Shown here one piece after another: positions 1 through 8,165 of a stretch of DNA of 64,000 bases; position 1 is the first letter of the stretch, and every line of letters begins with the position of its first letter. The position numbers and the translations under genes are program-made. Under the pieces are notes generated by a model. The model worked only from the letters and a program-made list of their open reading frames with translations, searched no databases and was not told where the DNA came from. The DNA is from UJ101 sp047975265 (GTDB taxonomy: Bacteria; Bacteroidota; Bacteroidia; Flavobacteriales; UJ101), in the NCBI GenBank assembly GCA_047975265.1, contig JBKEDE010000005.1:1-64000 (forward strand), given 5' to 3'.

Positions 1-168
1 CAACTGTAATTCAGTATTAATAGACATATATTCTGCTGTAAGATTTAGGGCAACTAATTCCATATTACTCATTTTTGGTTTTCTAATTTGAGTAAAACTA
101 TCAATATCGTTACAAGTATTTTTAAGATTATTCAAAATAATTTCGTAATTTTCAATCAGATTGTTCAT
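1..168 (-). mobile_element. IS982-family transposase, 5' end (cut by window edge)
   Basis: An open frame on the minus strand starts with ATG at 166-168 and runs without a stop for 56 codons off the left edge. The N-terminal residues include KPKMSNMELVALNLTAEY, which matches the N-terminal signature I know from IS982-family transposases of Flavobacteriia (pattern KPKxSxxExxxLNLTAEYxxIxxELQ). The catalytic DDE region would lie outside the window, so whether the gene is intact cannot be judged. No terminal inverted repeat could be assigned in the sequence upstream of the ATG. The family call rests on recognition of the N-terminus only. Confidence 0.75.
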
Positions 169-485
169 GATATTTAATTGTTTGAAAGTCAAATAAATAT
201 ACGATTTTTTAATCACTTGAACAATCTTTTTTTAAATGCACAACAGGTAATATAAGTAATTTTATAATTAAAAAATATTTATTATTCATTAATGGTGTTT
301 CTTTGAGTATTTCATTGGAAGTACCTTTATATAATTTTTGAATAGCTGTACTATTAAAAGTATAGTTTTCATTTCATAAAATTAAACAATTATTTTTAAA
401 ATAGAATTTCCCTATTTACATTATAACTATACCGTAATTTAGATTAAGGATAACATTAATTTTTTCTTTATAATTTTCCCTATCT
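169..485. other. Gene-free stretch between IS982 end and kdnA
   Basis: This stretch of about 317 bases is very A+T rich and shows no convincing reading frame. It should contain the outer end of the IS element and the kdnA promoter (its -7 element lies at the right edge, 481-488). I see no tRNA, hairpin terminator or clear inverted repeat in it. Confidence 0.5.
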
Positions 486-488
486 TTG
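481..488 (+). promoter_or_regulatory. Bacteroidetes -7 promoter element of the kdn operon
   Basis: TATCTTTG matches the Bacteroidetes -7 consensus TAnnTTTG. Transcription would start near 491, leaving about 28 nt before ATG 519. No clear TTG -33 element is visible at the usual spacing. The element overlaps a possible upstream TTG start at 486, which argues against that start. Confidence 0.6.
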
Positions 489-518
489 GTAAAATTTAAT
501 CATAAATTCTACAAAAGA

Positions 519-1712
519 ATGCCGGGATTCGAATTATTTGGAGATGCAGAACGCAAAGAAGTAAACGACGTTTTGCAATCAGGAGTTTTGATGCGTTATG
601 GATTTGACGGAATGCGTAACGGACACTGGAAAGCTAAAGAATTAGAAATCGAATTACAAAATAAATTAGGTGTAAAGCACGTACAATTGACATCAAGCGG
701 AACAGCTTCCCTCAATGTAGCATTAGCTGTATTAGGTGTTGGAGCTGGTGATGAGGTAATTATGCCAACCTTTACATTTGTAGCCAGTTTTGAATCTATT
801 TTAACAGCAGGAGCTACCCCTATTTTGGTAGAAATTGATGACACACTTACACTTGATCCAAAAGCAGTTGAAAAAGCCATTACACCAAAAACAAAAGTGA
901 TTATGCCGGTTCACATGTGTGGAGCTATGGCAGATTTAGATGCTTTGAAAGATCTCTGTGATAAGCATAATATTTTTTTATTGGAAGATGCTTGTCAGGC
1001 TTATGCGGGAACTTATAAAGGAAAATTTTTAGGGACTATAGGTCATGTAGGTTGTTTTTCATTTGATTATGTAAAAACCATCACTTGTGGGGAAGGAGGT
1101 GCCGTAATTACAAATAATAGCATTTTAGCAAAACATGCCGATCATTATTCTGATCACGGGCATGACCATATTGGAAATGATAGAGGTGCTGAAAACCATC
1201 CTTTTATAGGGTATAATTACCGTATTTCGGAATTGAACGCTGCTGTTGGATTAGCTCAAATACGCAGAACGGATGAATTTCTATCTATACAGCGAAAAAA
1301 TAAAAAAATACTTAAAGATAGTCTATCAAGTATTCCTCAAGTGAGTTTTAGACGTATTCCTGACGAAGAAGGTGACAGTGCAACTTTTCTATCCTTTTTT
1401 ATGCCGACAGAAGAATTAACCAAAAAAGTGGTTGCTGCTTTTAAAGAATACGGTATAGATGCTTATTGGAATTATTATGAAAATAATTGGCATTATATCC
1501 GAAAATGGAATCATTTAAAAGATATGAATTCTTTATTTCCTATTTCTGAACAGATTAAAAAAGGAATGCAAGACCTTAATAATACATCTTTTCCACAATC
1601 GGATGATTATATAGCACGAAATATTTCATGTTTAATCAAACTATCGTGGACAGAAGACGAAGTAAAAGAACGTGCAACAAAAATGATAGAAGCAATACAT
1701 TCGGTTTTATAA
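519..1712 (+). CDS. kdnA: 8-amino-3,8-dideoxy-manno-octulosonate (Kdo8N) transaminase KdnA
   Basis: A 397-residue DegT/DnrJ/EryC1/StrS-type PLP aminotransferase. Visible family marks are the substrate/PLP segment LTSSGTASLNVAL, the EDACQAYAG stretch, and FSFDYVKTITCGEGG, whose Lys is the expected Schiff-base residue. The N-terminus MPGFELFGDAERKEVNDVL fits KdnA as known from Shewanella. KdnA transfers an amino group to 8-dehydro-Kdo, giving 8-amino-Kdo for lipopolysaccharide. The frame could begin at TTG 486, but that codon lies in the promoter -7 element and the extra residues are not family-like, so ATG 519 is chosen. It is followed by kdsB and kdnB, exactly the partners needed, which makes the specific call strong. 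Confidence 0.9.
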   Translation: MPGFELFGDAERKEVNDVLQSGVLMRYGFDGMRNGHWKAKELEIELQNKLGVKHVQLTSSGTASLNVALAVLGVGAGDEVIMPTFTFVASFESILTAGATPILVEIDDTLTLDPKAVEKAITPKTKVIMPVHMCGAMADLDALKDLCDKHNIFLLEDACQAYAGTYKGKFLGTIGHVGCFSFDYVKTITCGEGGAVITNNSILAKHADHYSDHGHDHIGNDRGAENHPFIGYNYRISELNAAVGLAQIRRTDEFLSIQRKNKKILKDSLSSIPQVSFRRIPDEEGDSATFLSFFMPTEELTKKVVAAFKEYGIDAYWNYYENNWHYIRKWNHLKDMNSLFPISEQIKKGMQDLNNTSFPQSDDYIARNISCLIKLSWTEDEVKERATKMIEAIHSVL

Positions 1713-1743
1713 TAAAAATATTTTTCAGAAGCCAAAATAGTAT

Positions 1744-2475
1744 ATGAAAATTATAGCAATGATACCCGCCCGTTACGGAGCAACACGTTTTCCCGGAAAA
1801 TTGATGGCAGATTTGGGAGGAAAACCTGTAATCGTCAGAACTTATGAAGCAACGGTAGCGACCAAGCTCTTTGATGATGTGTATGTAGTTACAGATAGTC
1901 AAACCATAAAAGATGAATTGGAAAAGTACGGCGGTAAAGCAATAATGAGTATAAAGGAGCATGACTGCGGAAGTGATCGAATAGCTGAAGCCGTTGAAAA
2001 TATGGATATTGATATTGTGGTTAATGTTCAGGGAGACGAACCCTTTGTAAAAAAAGATTCGCTTAAAAAAGTTGTTTCTGTTTTTAAAGAATTTGGAGCG
2101 GAAGAAATAGATGTAGCCTCTTTAATGCAGGAAATGACCGATTGGAAAGATATTACAGATCCTAATTACGTAAAAGTAATTGTAGATAAAAATAATTTTG
2201 CATTGTATTTTTCACGTTCTCCAATTCCTTATCCGCGAGATAAAGATGCCGGAGCTCGTTATTTTGAACATATTGGCGTTTATGCTTTCAGAAAACAAGC
2301 TATTTTAGATTTTTATCATCTGCCTATACGTTCATTAGAAGCTACTGAAAAAATAGAATGCATACGTTATCTGGAATACGGTAAAAAAATAAAGATGATT
2401 GAAACCGATTATATGGGGATTGAAATTGATACTCCCGAAGATTTGGTTAAAGCAAAAAAATATTTTAATAAATAA
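1744..2475 (+). CDS. kdsB: CMP-Kdo / CMP-8-amino-Kdo synthetase KdsB
   Basis: A 243-residue cytidylyltransferase of normal KdsB length. The N-terminal nucleotide-binding motif IPARYGATRFPGK, the VNVQGDEPF motif and the C-terminal GIEIDTPEDL segment are diagnostic. The enzyme activates Kdo (or 8-amino-Kdo) with CTP for transfer to lipid A. It lies 31 bp after kdnA and 16 bp before kdnB, so the three are surely co-transcribed. In Shewanella the KdsB encoded with kdnAB prefers the 8-amino sugar; preference here is inferred from context only. No second kdsB is visible in this window, so this may be the only or an additional copy. Confidence 0.92.
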   Translation: MKIIAMIPARYGATRFPGKLMADLGGKPVIVRTYEATVATKLFDDVYVVTDSQTIKDELEKYGGKAIMSIKEHDCGSDRIAEAVENMDIDIVVNVQGDEPFVKKDSLKKVVSVFKEFGAEEIDVASLMQEMTDWKDITDPNYVKVIVDKNNFALYFSRSPIPYPRDKDAGARYFEHIGVYAFRKQAILDFYHLPIRSLEATEKIECIRYLEYGKKIKMIETDYMGIEIDTPEDLVKAKKYFNK

Positions 2476-2491
2476 AAAAACAAATACAACT

Positions 2492-3574
2492 ATGAGTTTT
2501 AAGAATTTTCCTATGGTTCCTCGTGTAGTATTCGGCAGAGGAAGTTTCAATCAATTGGATGATATTTTAGCTCCAAAAAGAAGAAACGAAAAAACACCGT
2601 TTATATTTATAGTGGATGATGTATTTAAAGGAAATGAGTTGCTTATAAACCGAATTCCTTTACATTACAACGATAAAATTATTTTTGTAAGTGCAAAAGA
2701 AGAACCTAAAACGAAATACGTTGACCAATTCAGAGATGATATTATAAATGAATTTGGAGAAACTCCTTCAGGAATTATTGGAATTGGAGGAGGAACTATG
2801 TTAGATTACGCAAAGGCAATTGCTCTGATGTTAACCAATTCCGGTTCTTCAGCCGATTATCAAGGATGGGATTTAGTTAAGAATCAAGGGGTTTATCATG
2901 TAGGAATACCAACCATTTCAGGAACGGGAGCAGAAGTTTCAAGAACAACGGTTTTAACAGGTCCTGAACGTAAATTAGGAATGAATTCCGATTATACACC
3001 TTTTGATCAGGTGGTTTTAGATCCGGAATTAACCGAAGGTGTACCTAAAAACCAATGGTTTTATACAGGGATGGATTGTTACATTCATTGTATTGAATCT
3101 TTGACAGGGACGTATTTAAACGCTTTCTCTGAAAGTTATGGAGAAAAAGCGTTAGAACTTTGTCGTGAAGTATATTTAAAAAAAGATGAAATTGATGATG
3201 AAGCTCAAGATAAATTAATGATGGCTTCGTGGCATGGCGGGATGAGTATTGCTTATTCTCAAGTAGGCGTTGCTCACGCTATGAGTTACGGGCTTTCTTA
3301 CCTATTAGGAACTAAACACGGCATCGGCAATTGTATTGTATTTGACCAACTTGAAGAATTCTATCCGGAAGGTGTTGCAGAATTTAAACAAATGGTTCAA
3401 AAACACGCTATTCATATTCCAAAAGGTTTGTGTAAAGATTTAACAGACGAACAATTTAACACCATGATTGATGTGGCTTTAAGTTTAGCCCCGTTATGGG
3501 AAAATGCTTTAGGAAAAAATTGGCAAAAGACCATTACACGCAAGAAATTACGTGAAATGTATGAAAAAATGTAA
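2492..3574 (+). CDS. kdnB: Kdo 8-oxidase, iron-containing alcohol dehydrogenase type (KdnB)
   Basis: A 360-residue group III metal-dependent alcohol dehydrogenase. The nucleotide-binding GIGGGTMLDYAKA motif and the metal-binding region with HGGMSIAYSQVGVAHAMSYG and KHGIGNCIV (paired histidines) are present. KdnB oxidises C8 of Kdo to the aldehyde that KdnA then aminates. An in-frame extension to 2399 overlaps the end of kdsB and has no family-like sequence; ATG 2492, 16 bp after the kdsB stop, gives the expected N-terminus MSFKNFPMVPRVVFGRGS. Position in the operon with kdnA and kdsB supports the specific function over a general alcohol dehydrogenase. Confidence 0.9.
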   Translation: MSFKNFPMVPRVVFGRGSFNQLDDILAPKRRNEKTPFIFIVDDVFKGNELLINRIPLHYNDKIIFVSAKEEPKTKYVDQFRDDIINEFGETPSGIIGIGGGTMLDYAKAIALMLTNSGSSADYQGWDLVKNQGVYHVGIPTISGTGAEVSRTTVLTGPERKLGMNSDYTPFDQVVLDPELTEGVPKNQWFYTGMDCYIHCIESLTGTYLNAFSESYGEKALELCREVYLKKDEIDDEAQDKLMMASWHGGMSIAYSQVGVAHAMSYGLSYLLGTKHGIGNCIVFDQLEEFYPEGVAEFKQMVQKHAIHIPKGLCKDLTDEQFNTMIDVALSLAPLWENALGKNWQKTITRKKLREMYEKM

Positions 3575-3827
3575 TTTTGTCTTTACAACTCATTCAAAAG
3601 AACAAATAAAATGGTTTGGTTTAGACGAAGTAAAAAAAAATATACCGACACCTACTGAAGAGAAAAAAGATTTACCAAAAGGATTATGGTACAAAACGCC
3701 CAGTGGAAAAATTATTGATACAGAAGAACTGCAAAACAAGTTGTATGTAAGTCCTGAAGACGGATATCATGTAAAAATTGGAAGTAAAGAATATTTTGAA
3801 ATTCTTCCTCTTTTCGAGGTTGGTTAG
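3561..3827 (+). CDS. Small hypothetical protein overlapping kdnB end
   Basis: An 88-residue frame begins at ATG 3561 inside the last codons of kdnB (14-nt overlap) and ends at 3827. The product reads like a real soluble protein rather than a shadow: a lysine-rich N-terminal half with THSKEQIKWFGLDEV, then GKIIDTEELQNKLYVSPEDG and YHVKIGSKEYFEIL. No family is recognised. It might be the fourth gene of the Kdo8N operon or the remnant of an acquired gene. There is no opposing gene in this interval. Confidence is moderate because the start overlaps kdnB and no motif supports a function. Confidence 0.5.
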   Translation: MKKCNFVFTTHSKEQIKWFGLDEVKKNIPTPTEEKKDLPKGLWYKTPSGKIIDTEELQNKLYVSPEDGYHVKIGSKEYFEILPLFEVG

Positions 3828-3849
3828 CTTTGGACGTTTTGTCCATTTA

Positions 3850-4407
3850 TCAAAATACTTCTTCGTTTTGTCCGCCAATATTATGTTTTATTTTTTGTCC
3901 CATATTATTAGTAACATAATCTGCAACATTTTCTTCTTTTCGTTGTCCGTCTACTAAGTAGTCAATATATATTGTGCAATCACCTATTATGTCAACCCAC
4001 ACCGTCTTGCTTTGTCCGGCATCTAATTTGTCAATGTGCTCCATCTCACAACCAATAATGTTAATGTCTGTCAGAGTTGTCTGTGTTGCGTTTGTAAATG
4101 TAATTCTCATTGTGTTCAGCAGAATAATTACTACCCCACAATAAACAAGCATAACAGGAATATTCAATAGCATTAGTCCGCAAGCCGTCAATAACCTCTT
4201 TCTGTTTTCTGTGTCCTTAGTAGCTTTTAATAGAATTAAGATTATTATTCCAATATTTATCAAACCTATCAGAGCGATAAAACCATAGCCAACGAAAAGT
4301 AATTCAAACGATGAGGTCAGGAAGTAAAGTCCGAAAATAGCTGTCCCAAGCAAAAATGAAATCAACGCTGTTTGTCGTCCGAGTTTTATGTGTCGTTCTG
4401 TCGTCAT
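3850..4407 (-). CDS. Hypothetical membrane protein
   Basis: A 185-residue product with three hydrophobic segments in the first 105 residues (about 12-33, 37-60 and 73-97), followed by a hydrophilic C-terminal domain of about 85 residues. That domain has an alternating pattern suggestive of beta structure (residues about 100-160, with TNATQTTLTDINIIGCEMEH). No family is recognised. The gene is somewhat richer in G+C and in GTC/CCG-type codons than its neighbours, which suggests recent acquisition. It lies alone between the 3561-3827 frame and the HXXEE gene, with no sign of an operon. Confidence 0.6.
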   Translation of the reverse strand: MTTERHIKLGRQTALISFLLGTAIFGLYFLTSSFELLFVGYGFIALIGLINIGIIILILLKATKDTENRKRLLTACGLMLLNIPVMLVYCGVVIILLNTMRITFTNATQTTLTDINIIGCEMEHIDKLDAGQSKTVWVDIIGDCTIYIDYLVDGQRKEENVADYVTNNMGQKIKHNIGGQNEEVF

Positions 4408-4526
4408 ACGCTTGGTGTTAATACTTTGCTAAATGCAGTAACATTCTATGCTTTATTATTGGATAAATTTATTAAAAAAATAGCAGAAATACAAATTGCT
4501 TCCAAATGGCTTTTAGCGAGTTGTTT

Positions 4527-5018
4527 TTATAATTTTTTATCAATCTGTTCTCCAATTTTAAGAAATATAAATGCTAAAAAAACACCTATTATTCCACCAC
4601 TTAATATTGAGATTATAAGTTGCTCAATTGTTAAAATTCGGAAATTTCTTAATGAAATTAGAATCCATGTAGTTAAAGGAAGATTAATTAACAATCCTGA
4701 GATTACTCCGGGGGCATATTTTCTTAAAAACATAGTTGCGAATAAATGTGGTAGAAATACGTTTAAAAGCATCATTCCGGAAAATCCGGCAATAACGAAA
4801 TAATAATATTTTTCTGTTTGATAAATATCTTTTGTTAAAGTAACCACAAATCCCAATATCGAGAATATTAATACAGCTATTCCGAATTGTCTTGTGGTTA
4901 CAGGTTTATGAATGTAAGAAGGAACTGATTTTGTCCATTTTTCCATTCCTAAAACTTCTTCAAGATTGTGAAGTGTAAAAGCAAATGGAAGTAGGATTAT
5001 CAGCGTATTTAATTCCAT
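4527..5018 (-). CDS. HXXEE domain-containing membrane protein
   Basis: A 163-residue integral membrane protein with about five hydrophobic segments. Near the N-terminus it carries the sequence LHNLEEVLGMEKW, matching the HXXEE signature of a widespread uncharacterised membrane family; a second His lies at PHLFATM. The function of the family is not known to me. The gene lies among small hypothetical genes between the Kdo8N operon and the molybdenum block and has no obvious partner. Low-complexity A+T-rich sequence flanks it on both sides. Confidence 0.7.
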   Translation of the reverse strand: MELNTLIILLPFAFTLHNLEEVLGMEKWTKSVPSYIHKPVTTRQFGIAVLIFSILGFVVTLTKDIYQTEKYYYFVIAGFSGMMLLNVFLPHLFATMFLRKYAPGVISGLLINLPLTTWILISLRNFRILTIEQLIISILSGGIIGVFLAFIFLKIGEQIDKKL

Positions 5019-5060
5019 AGGTAGTTTTACTATTGAAATTCAAGATGTTACTTGTTTTTC

Positions 5061-5321
5061 CTAAACAATTCTATCAACAGTTATGACTCTATAGGTGTTT
5101 TTGTTTAAGGTTATTTTGATGTTTTTTTCTGTATTTATCACATAAATATTTTTACCCATTCTCTGAAAAAAAGATTCCGGAGTTTCTTTTATAATTTCAA
5201 AGAGCATTTTTTCTATTTCTAATTTTGAAAAATTGCTCTTCAATTTTTTATTTATTCTACCGTAAACTAGTTCTGTATAACAGATTTTGTTAAGAATTTC
5301 GTTTTTATACACCTGTTTCAT
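5061..5321 (-). CDS. DUF3781 family protein
   Basis: An 86-residue soluble protein. The N-terminal stretch ILNKICYTELVYGRINKKL and the C-terminal NIKITLNKNTYRVITVDRI are what I recognise of DUF3781, a small family of unknown function common in Firmicutes and Bacteroidetes. The order is a basic helical N-terminal half followed by a short beta-rich end. It precedes the HXXEE gene by about 42 bp in the same direction, so the two could share a transcript. Family assignment is from memory of the pattern and no function is proposed. Confidence 0.6.
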   Translation of the reverse strand: MKQVYKNEILNKICYTELVYGRINKKLKSNFSKLEIEKMLFEIIKETPESFFQRMGKNIYVINTEKNIKITLNKNTYRVITVDRIV

Positions 5322-5400
5322 TTGATTATGACTACCTAATGTACAACTTTTCTGAAAAAGAATAAAACGTTCTTAAACAAAAAAACTCAGCCCAAAATGT

Positions 5401-6024
5401 TTACTCTACTTTTTTTACTTCAATATCGTTCAACCAATAAACATGACGTGCCCCTGTTTTTATATCGTTTTTACAAATAAGAATCATTTCACCTTGAGCT
5501 TTGATAGGCTGACCGTTTTCTTCAAAGAGAACATACACATTGTCTCCGGTGGGATTATTAAATATTTCTGCCCAAGAGAAAGTAGCTTTATAATTGTCAG
5601 TAGCACGTGCAACAATATAAAAGTTTCGATCTTTGTGATTTTGTTGTTTTATTTTTGCCTTTTCGAGTATATCTCTCAGTAGCACTCCTTTACATGTCTT
5701 ATTCGTTTTCATGTTAGCACCGCTTTGACACACTACCTGAAAATTTTCAATAGTTGCTACATTCATCTTTTTCAATGAATCAACGGTTAATGATAATGAC
5801 CGTTCAACATCTCCTTTTACCAGTAGCTTTTTACTGATATATTTTATACTATCTTCAGAAGAAAGCGGCTTCATACACGTATCTTTACTCATTTGATCAT
5901 TCTCTGAAGAAACTAAATTTTCAGTTAGATTGACTTTTTCTGAATGGGTTTTACGTTCTTTATTACACATGATGGAAGTAAGTGCAATAGCAACGGTCAA
6001 AATAATACATGATATTTTTTTCAT
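5401..6024 (-). CDS. Lipoprotein with sulfite-oxidase-fold molybdopterin-binding domain
   Basis: A 207-residue product. The N-terminus has a basic start, a hydrophobic stretch and a Cys at residue 20 (LTSIMCNKE), consistent with a lipoprotein or exported signal. The mature part aligns in pattern with the oxidoreductase molybdopterin-binding (SUOX) fold: LKKMNVATIENFQVVCQSG, whose Cys is at the position of the Mo-ligand Cys, then TCKGVLLRDILEKA, and later QPIKAQGEMILICKND. It is much smaller than sulfite oxidase and lacks the dimerisation domain. It lies downstream of the TonB receptor on the same strand, with the ModE-type gene further upstream, so a part in uptake or handling of molybdate or molybdopterin is inferred, not shown. 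Confidence 0.7.
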   Translation of the reverse strand: MKKISCIILTVAIALTSIMCNKERKTHSEKVNLTENLVSSENDQMSKDTCMKPLSSEDSIKYISKKLLVKGDVERSLSLTVDSLKKMNVATIENFQVVCQSGANMKTNKTCKGVLLRDILEKAKIKQQNHKDRNFYIVARATDNYKATFSWAEIFNNPTGDNVYVLFEENGQPIKAQGEMILICKNDIKTGARHVYWLNDIEVKKVE

Positions 6025-6095
6025 GACTTTTAAATTTTAATTATTATTCTATTTCTTTTTATTTTTTTTCAGATTTAATGAATATTGGTTTTGTC

Positions 6096-8105
6096 TTAAT
6101 GATTAAAAAACCGAAATGTTACAAAAAAATTTCTTCCTTCTTCAGGATAGCCTTCCGTTAGCATATAATTTTTATCAAAAATATTATTTACGCCTGCTTC
6201 AACACTCATATATTTTAAAATCTGTCCAGAAATTAAGGTGTTTACCAATATAAATTCCGGTGCTTTTGTTCCATAATCCGTACTGTATCGTAATGAATTA
6301 TATTCCATATTCACCATGATTCTCATTCGTTTTACAGGCTCGTATTGTACATAAGAAAACACTTTGGTATAAGGCACATCTGTAAATAAAATTTCAGGAT
6401 CGGCTAAATTATCTCGTTCAATGTAAGAATAATTAGCTCCCAACAAAAGATTGTGCCGAATATTATATTGTGCAGCCACTTCAACTCCTTTAAACTCTGC
6501 CAAACCTGCATTCTGCATTTGTGATTTTCCCGGCTGTACATTACTAACACTAATTATTGCATCTGTAAGGTGGCTGTAAAACAAAGAAGTTTGAAAGGAT
6601 AATTTTTTAAAAAACTTTCCGGAATAGGTTAAATCATAATTATCCGAAGTTTCGGGTTTAAGATCAGGATTGGGAACCGCTCGTCCCATTCTGTAAGAAT
6701 AGCGGTCTTTAATGGTTGCAAAGCGTGTTTTTCGTGAGGCCGTAATACCAACTTTATGATTTTTTTTGAATTGATAAAATACCCCAAGCTGACCATTAAA
6801 AGTATTGCTGGCTTTTCCTTTATCATAATCTGAAACCGTATTGGTCGAACTATCATAATCTTCCGCTCTTACATTTTTTCTGGAGCTGTAACTCACTCCC
6901 GGAATGATCATTAATTTATCATTGAGCTTATAAATATTCTCAAGTGCAAAATCAAACGTGTTGTCTTCAAAATTTCTAACCGGTTCTCCCAAGTTATTTT
7001 CTCTGTGTACATCTTTTTTATAATGTGCTGAAAATTTCAATTCATTTTTTGGAATGATGGTTGTTCCGTACTCCAAACTTCCCCCATAAGTATAATCATT
7101 ATACCGACTTTGAAAAGCATACGACTTATCTTGTGTTGTGTAGGTTTCATCATCAAAACTGTATAACGAATTTTTGAAACGATCATAATAAAACCGTGTT
7201 TTAATATAATTTTTATCATTCCATGCTGTATTGGATAAAAAGTAGTAGGTTTCTTTATCCCAATCCGGCCATTGCCAATAACGAGGTCTCTTAGAAAGTG
7301 AATTTGACTCATCTTCTCCTGCATAAACAGGAGAGCCTTTTTCACCTTGTTGATTGATATAACCCAAAACATATTCCTGGTTTTCATTCGGAGTCCATCC
7401 TATCTTGAGATTAATTTTTTGGTCTGTTCGGTATGAATTTTCTCGCTCACCACCATCTTCGTAAGCATGCGGGACAAACTTATCAGACAATGTATAAGAC
7501 GCCCGATATAAATACGAATAACCTCCTTGCACAAAAAAATTACCCCAATTTGAACCGATATTTATATTACTTCTGTAACCGTTTGCATTAATAATTCCAA
7601 AAGAACCGTCGTACTCTAATTTTTCCACAGGCTTTCGGGAAATTAAGTTTATAGCTCCGCCCAGTGAATTAGGTCCGTAAAGCATGGATGAAAAGCCTTT
7701 TGAAACATCAATGGCTGCTAAATCAAAAGTAGTGAATCTTCCTAAATCTACATAACCGTCGTAAGGTACATAAACCGGAATCCCATCCATATATACTGGA
7801 ACTGCACGCAAATCAAAACCTCTTACAGAAACTGTAGATTCATTTCGCGAACCGGAAGAAGATAAGCTCACGCCGGGCAGCATATTTACAGAACGAGAAA
7901 CTTCAAACCTGTTTTGATTTTCCATGTCTTTTGTTGATATTCTTCCGGTTATTTCATCTCTTTGTGAGGCTATTAAATTAACTTCTCCAAGCCGAAACGT
8001 TTTAGTTGTCAGACTATCCACATCATTAATTACTATTTTTTGACTTTTTAAAAGTCCCATAAAAGATATTACAGTGGTTAAGATTAAGAGTTTTCGTTTC
8101 ACCAT
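6096..8105 (-). CDS. TonB-dependent outer-membrane receptor, probably molybdenum-related
   Basis: A 669-residue receptor. A signal peptide (residues about 1-21, ending KSQ) is followed by a plug domain with DMENQNRFEVSRSVNMLPGV, SVRGFDLRAVPVYMDGIPV and LYGPNSLGGAINLISRKP, then a long beta-barrel with aromatic-rich strands and the C-terminal strand GRNFFVTFRFF. No carboxypeptidase-like N-terminal extension is present, so it is not SusC-like. Substrate is not readable from sequence. A ModE-type gene lies just upstream, a ModE-operator-like palindrome (8129-8152) lies 24-47 bp before the start, and a molybdopterin-fold lipoprotein follows; these point to uptake of molybdate or a molybdenum complex. 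Confidence 0.9.
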   Translation of the reverse strand: MVKRKLLILTTVISFMGLLKSQKIVINDVDSLTTKTFRLGEVNLIASQRDEITGRISTKDMENQNRFEVSRSVNMLPGVSLSSSGSRNESTVSVRGFDLRAVPVYMDGIPVYVPYDGYVDLGRFTTFDLAAIDVSKGFSSMLYGPNSLGGAINLISRKPVEKLEYDGSFGIINANGYRSNINIGSNWGNFFVQGGYSYLYRASYTLSDKFVPHAYEDGGERENSYRTDQKINLKIGWTPNENQEYVLGYINQQGEKGSPVYAGEDESNSLSKRPRYWQWPDWDKETYYFLSNTAWNDKNYIKTRFYYDRFKNSLYSFDDETYTTQDKSYAFQSRYNDYTYGGSLEYGTTIIPKNELKFSAHYKKDVHRENNLGEPVRNFEDNTFDFALENIYKLNDKLMIIPGVSYSSRKNVRAEDYDSSTNTVSDYDKGKASNTFNGQLGVFYQFKKNHKVGITASRKTRFATIKDRYSYRMGRAVPNPDLKPETSDNYDLTYSGKFFKKLSFQTSLFYSHLTDAIISVSNVQPGKSQMQNAGLAEFKGVEVAAQYNIRHNLLLGANYSYIERDNLADPEILFTDVPYTKVFSYVQYEPVKRMRIMVNMEYNSLRYSTDYGTKAPEFILVNTLISGQILKYMSVEAGVNNIFDKNYMLTEGYPEEGRNFFVTFRFFNH

Positions 8106-8128
8106 TTTATTTTATATTTTTAATTATT

Positions 8129-8152
8129 CGATATGTTTTTAAATGAATAGCG
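8129..8152. promoter_or_regulatory. Predicted ModE-type operator upstream of the TonB receptor
   Basis: The sequence CGATAT-N12-ATAGCG is an exact match to CGNTAT-N12-ATANCG, the core spacing of the known proteobacterial ModE operator (ATCGNTATATA-N6-TATATAACGAT). Flanks extend the dyad (TTCGATAT and, on the other strand, ATCGCTAT). It lies 24-47 bp upstream of the TonB receptor start, just after the stop of the modE-like gene, which fits a repressor site at the receptor promoter. Confidence 0.7.
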
Positions 8153-8165
8153 ATTATTAAAAAAA

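Noticed and set aside
596..880. Long minus-strand frame inside kdnA
   Set aside because: It is the antisense shadow of a well-supported aminotransferase gene; the same holds for the other long frames opposite or inside real genes (for example 1636-1962, 20066-20506, 41198-41542, 57708-57965).
3825..3832. A TAGCTTTG -7-like element on the plus strand after the 3561-3827 frame
   Set aside because: No gene follows on the plus strand before 8.7 kb; in A+T-rich DNA such matches arise by chance.
4372..4803. A 143-codon plus-strand frame opposite the HXXEE gene
   Set aside because: Most of it is the complement of the minus-strand HXXEE gene, whose HNLEE motif and membrane pattern make the minus frame the real one. 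The part outside that gene (about 4408-4526) reads plausibly but shows no family.
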